Positions 60,394 to 64,000 of a DNA stretch of 64,000 nucleotides are shown in pieces. The DNA is taken from contig WIXG01000118.1 of the NCBI GenBank assembly GCA_009869945.1, positions 1 to 64,000 of the forward strand. The letters run 5' to 3'. Within the stretch, counting starts at the first letter, position 1. Every line of letters begins with the position of its first letter. This DNA is from Mesaphorura yosii. Its lineage: Eukaryota; Arthropoda; Collembola; Poduromorpha; Tullbergiidae. A program made the translations under genes and the position numbers. Below the pieces are notes generated by a model. The model saw only the letters and a program-made list of their open reading frames with translations, made no database searches and had not been told where the DNA came from.

Positions 60394-61929
60394 CTTGGAA
60401 CAGAAAAGTATGCGAGGTCAACCTTGACCTTGTCGTGTTTACAAATTTAAATCACATTCACTATTTTATTGGTACAGGTGTATAATGGTTTAAAGGATAA
60501 TCCGGCCAAGGTTTGTTGTTGTAAACTGAACTCTGGAAGTCGAGAACTCCTCGGGTGTCAGTCTCGCGTTGCTAGTTCGTTTCGTAATCGTTACCCGTAA
60601 TGAGTGTCACCTCGAACGATCCGTCGAACAATGACTGGCTGGCAGAGCGATAATATTTGAATTAAAGCTTTGCACGCAACATAGCATTGAGAATTTGCGT
60701 CTCGACCCCTTCAATTGAATTCACTGCTGCCACTAAAACTAAACTTACAATCTATTAACACTGAAGTAGTCTGCGACGTGAGAATGTATTATGTGACTGG
60801 CTACCGCCGTTATCTTATCAGTGCGAGAAACGTAAAATGTGCAGAACATTGTCAGTGTCAACTGATTGTCCTTTCTAGCAAAGCGACGCGGCAGCAGCAG
60901 TGGACTTTGAGCATCACTTGAATAGGATTCCATGGAAGGTAGTCAGATATCAATCAAGCAGGATGTTTGCAATTTGTGTACGCTGCGAAAAATGTCTTTG
61001 CAAAAATTGATTTGTGCAGGAGGCCGAATCCTTCCTGGGCTTCATTTAGTCATCAGTCTTGTCACATCAAACCGATTACGAATTATATAATTAGACTAGA
61101 AAGCTGCATGATCTGAGATTTAGGGATTTCCAAATCACAGATGCTTCAGATTCCCATGATTCACTTTGAATCGTTTCACTTACCGTTCGACGGGTGCACA
61201 ATTTAAGTTCGTCACATTGAAGCAGATTAGCCGTGACAGTGACCATCGAGCTGTGCCTGTAACGAGAATCACGCGATTCGTGTAGAATAATTATAATTAG
61301 CTACTTCAGGGATTTACTTACGTTTCATTAAATTAGCACTATATGAATAATGGCCATGCATGCAGCGATATCTTTCAAGTATTTGCTCGAACCAACGCCA
61401 ATTCGCCACGAAGTTCTACGCTTGTATCTCGATCGAGTAGTTTGCAGTTTCATTTATAAATTTCGCAACAAATCGCGACTGCTGTTAGCAATTGCAGCAA
61501 TAGTGATGGCATTTTGTAATTCGTGTGAATTTTCTCGACTCGAGACTCTCAAGTAGTGCTAAATCAGCTGCACGACTGAATTCACCTTGACCATTGTCAA
61601 TGTCAGGTGTCATGCATTCTGAACGTGTCAAGTGATTGTCAACATCGGTTTTCGTGTGTCAGCAGCTGCAATTGACAACGTATTTTTAGTGTAATCTCTG
61701 GAGTGCAAAGTGTTTGTCATCGAGTCGATTCTCTTCATTTAACAGTCCCATGGGTTATGCACCTGAAACCTCGGATAGGATGTTTTGAGGCTGATATAAA
61801 GACTTGAATGACTTTTCAGGTCCGAGGAAAGCTGGAACCAAATCAACCATGAAACCGAATTAAAATTATTAACTCTCCAGTTATTTATTCTCCTCCAAAT
61901 CACGCCTCATCAATCAATAATCTTATTAA
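60394..61929. other. Intergenic between TLR-B and the GH30 gene
   Basis: Only short ORFs. A minus-strand AATAAA at 61884-61889 fits the GH30 transcript end. Nothing else recognised. Confidence 0.45.
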
Positions 61930-64000
61930 TTACAATAGAACAACGTCATCAATGTATGAATCTGACGAATCGTGTCCAGCGTACAAGTACACGTCAATCC
62001 TGTCGCCAGCATTCGCCGTGAAGGAAAGTCCGTACACTTTGTGTCCTGCATTTCCGGAGACATTAACCTCAGGTCCTTGCTCACCGTTTACTTTGACACC
62101 CAATTTGGCTGATATCTTGCTCGATGCACACCGTGCACTCAGGTGGTACGTAGTTCCATCGGGGTACGGCGCTGTTGCTTGCTGATTCAGAGATAAGTCG
62201 CTGCTTGTAGTTGTGAGGTAGCCGCTAAAACGCCCTCCCCAGGCGTAGTTTCCGTTCACACCACCATTGGATCCGAAGAACAGCGTCCATGGCGCCATTG
62301 ACCCAGATTCGAAGTCGCCGTTCTGGATCAGATTCAACTTCAACGCTGGTATCGCGTTTTCGATCACCACAGTGGTAATTGATTGTGCTGGTGCGGTGTA
62401 CGACAGGCGGAAGGCGTCGACAGACGGAGCTGCGATGTTGACATTTTGCTCGGATGCCGACGTTCTGGTGGCAGAAATAGCGCCGAGTGATACGAATGAA
62501 GTGAGGTCGTACGTTGTGGATCGTGAGCCACTACCTCCATTAACGATGACAAGAACCTGTCAATGTCAATTATTCCAGAATTTAAACTTAATCATGAGGC
62601 TGTATGCAGCTTGCTTTCTAAGTTGTCCTACCAAAACGTTCATCGTCGAGTCGAACGCGGCGACTGCGTCGGGGTCTGTAATGTGGACAATCGAGTATCC
62701 TTTCCGTATGTATTTACTGAATTGTTTCACTGCATAGAATCCGGATCTGTAAACCACGTCATTTACTGTTGCATCCGTTCTGTATGGAACTTCGATGAGT
62801 CCCCAGGCGTTCAGGGCTTCCATCGCTTGCCAATAAGCTAGTAAAGTAGGCAATGCCAATGTGGTTCATGATAACAAAGCATACTTATGTCATTCGGAAG
62901 CCCGGAAAGCATAACGACACAAGCCATTGAGGTGTGCCTTTCATTGACTAACCCCAAGCTGACGGTGCCATGTCTCGTAAATCCAGCACAATTCGGTTTG
63001 CAATGTTCAATCCTTGCCCCATGTCATTCACTGGGGTGGACGCCCAGCCCCTGTAATTAATTTCAGCATATGGTTAGTACTGCTGTATTTAGTCCCGAAT
63101 TCAGATAGAGTTCGGATTACATTTCATCCATCCAGAGACTATGCCCACCGCGTTGTGCCAGAATATGCAAATAATCCCTTCGTCTGTTTCCATTGTCGGA
63201 ATAACCATGTGTATTAACTTTCGTGTACAAGTTACCGACTCCTTGAGCCGAGAAGTACTCCTGGGAAGCGACCTCGGTGTTGATCTGAGTCTCGTCAGCT
63301 ACGGTCATTTTTACGTAGTTCATTCCTTTGTCCTGCAATGCCTGAGCGACTGCCCTGATCACTGCTACCATTGTGGATCTGTTCATGTGGCATCCTTCTT
63401 GGTTTCCGTTCGGTCCCACCCACCATCCACGACCATCATCACCTTGCGGCTCATTGAACGGTGCGTAGTAGTCGAATGTTATGCCCCAAACGTCGTGGAA
63501 ATGGCGAATGACTTCTGTGGCGTAGTCTGCAAAGGCAACTGCATTCTGTGAGTCGAAGTTCACGTGCAGTGGAGCTCCATCGGCGTTGCCTTTCGAGCAT
63601 CCAGAAATTGTCATCCTAAAATCACAAATACAGTTCGTTTTTGACGCAACCCTGCAGCCCCTTTTTGGCACCGTTTACTGCTTCTGCTACTTACCATTGT
63701 GGCGGTGTATTTGAAAATGCTTCGAATGTGTCCACGCCCAGACGCTTCGCTTCATCGAGAATACGCCGTTGTCTTGGGTCTCTGCTCCCTGAAGCATTAA
63801 AATTAAGATGATGTGCATTTAAATTCACCACATGCAAACGCGTTAATGATACGATACACATTTGCTTACAGTCGTATGGAAGATCGGGTCCGTCTCGAAA
63901 CGATTCTGTGGCGCCACCGTCTCGATATGAGCCACAGTTAGAGGCCCCCAGGCTCGTGCCTCCGATTGTATACCTCACAATGTTAAAATTCAGCTCCTCC
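61930..64000 (-). CDS. GH30-family glycosidase (endo-beta-1,6-galactanase-like) with C-terminal carbohydrate-binding-like module, partial
   Basis: Six exons are visible: 63870-64000 (runs off the edge), 63695-63788, 63121-63615, 62953-63050, 62632-62837 and 61930-62556. About 517 residues are encoded; the N-terminus is outside. The catalytic barrel shows FEAFSNTPPQW, then ITFDYYAPFNEPQ, whose Glu is the expected acid/base, and SLWMDEMGW, whose Glu is the expected nucleophile. The motifs resemble fungal and bacterial GH30 endo-beta-1,6-galactanases, which cleave side chains of arabinogalactan. After the GH30 C-terminal strands comes a beta-rich module beginning NLIQNGDFESGSMAPWTL and ending SYIDDVVLL, like CBM4/9- or CBM22-type sugar-binding modules. 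Animals generally lack this subfamily, so acquisition by gene transfer followed by intron gain is likely. Secretion cannot be judged without the start. Confidence 0.85.

Noticed and set aside
62267-62737. 156-codon plus-strand ORF over the GH30 gene
   Set aside because: Runs antisense across two GH30 exons and an intron; no recognisable motif.

Overview
The window is eukaryotic nuclear DNA from an animal, most likely an arthropod. Nearly every gene is split by GT-AG introns. The products include a Toll-type receptor pair, an arthropod-style CUB-domain secreted protein, amphiphysin and ZnT7. A fungal/bacterial-looking GH30 glycosidase at the right edge and a malate synthase would fit a soil hexapod such as a springtail, but that placement is inference. 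I built the gene models by hand from ORFs, splice consensus and reading phase. All exon chains given here keep an open frame, and the phase bookkeeping closes to a multiple of three for each complete gene.

Layout, left to right. 1-3290 (-): 5' part of a TAF1C-like RNA polymerase I factor, running off the left edge. 4726-21564 (+): complete amphiphysin (BAR + SH3) with an 11.2-kb first intron. 25828-27736 (+): a HOIL-1/RBCK1-like RING-IBR protein with a Met/Asn/Gln-rich N-terminus, followed by a frameshifted Cys-cluster exon pair up to 28069. 29132-33640 (+): six small genes for predicted secreted proteins (44, 72, 65, 79, 152 and 100 aa), none of which I recognise. Their introns are almost all phase 1, and one product looks like a prohormone. 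34713-36579 (+): DOMON-type surface protein. 36637-40584 (-): M1 aminopeptidase N. 41128-43074 (-): arthropod CUB protein. 44340-45680 (-): C-type-lysozyme-like domain joined to a coiled-coil tail. 46586-47959 (+): ZnT7 zinc transporter. 48449-51190 (-): malate synthase. 51940-55536 and 56605-60393 (-): two tandem Toll-like receptors. 61930-64000 (-): GH30 glycosidase with a C-terminal beta-sandwich module, cut by the right edge.

There is no operon logic. The right half is nevertheless rich in secreted, membrane and defence or digestion proteins (aminopeptidase, CUB protein, lysozyme-like protein, two TLRs, GH30). The left half carries housekeeping and cell-biology genes.

The most interesting items are the array of small secreted proteins, the lysozyme-coiled-coil fusion that has lost one catalytic acid, the RING-IBR protein with a QLQ-like motif and no RING2, the candidate horizontally acquired GH30 gene, the animal malate synthase, and the expanded loops shared by the two TLRs. 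No tRNA, rRNA, CRISPR array, complete transposon or viral gene was recognised.
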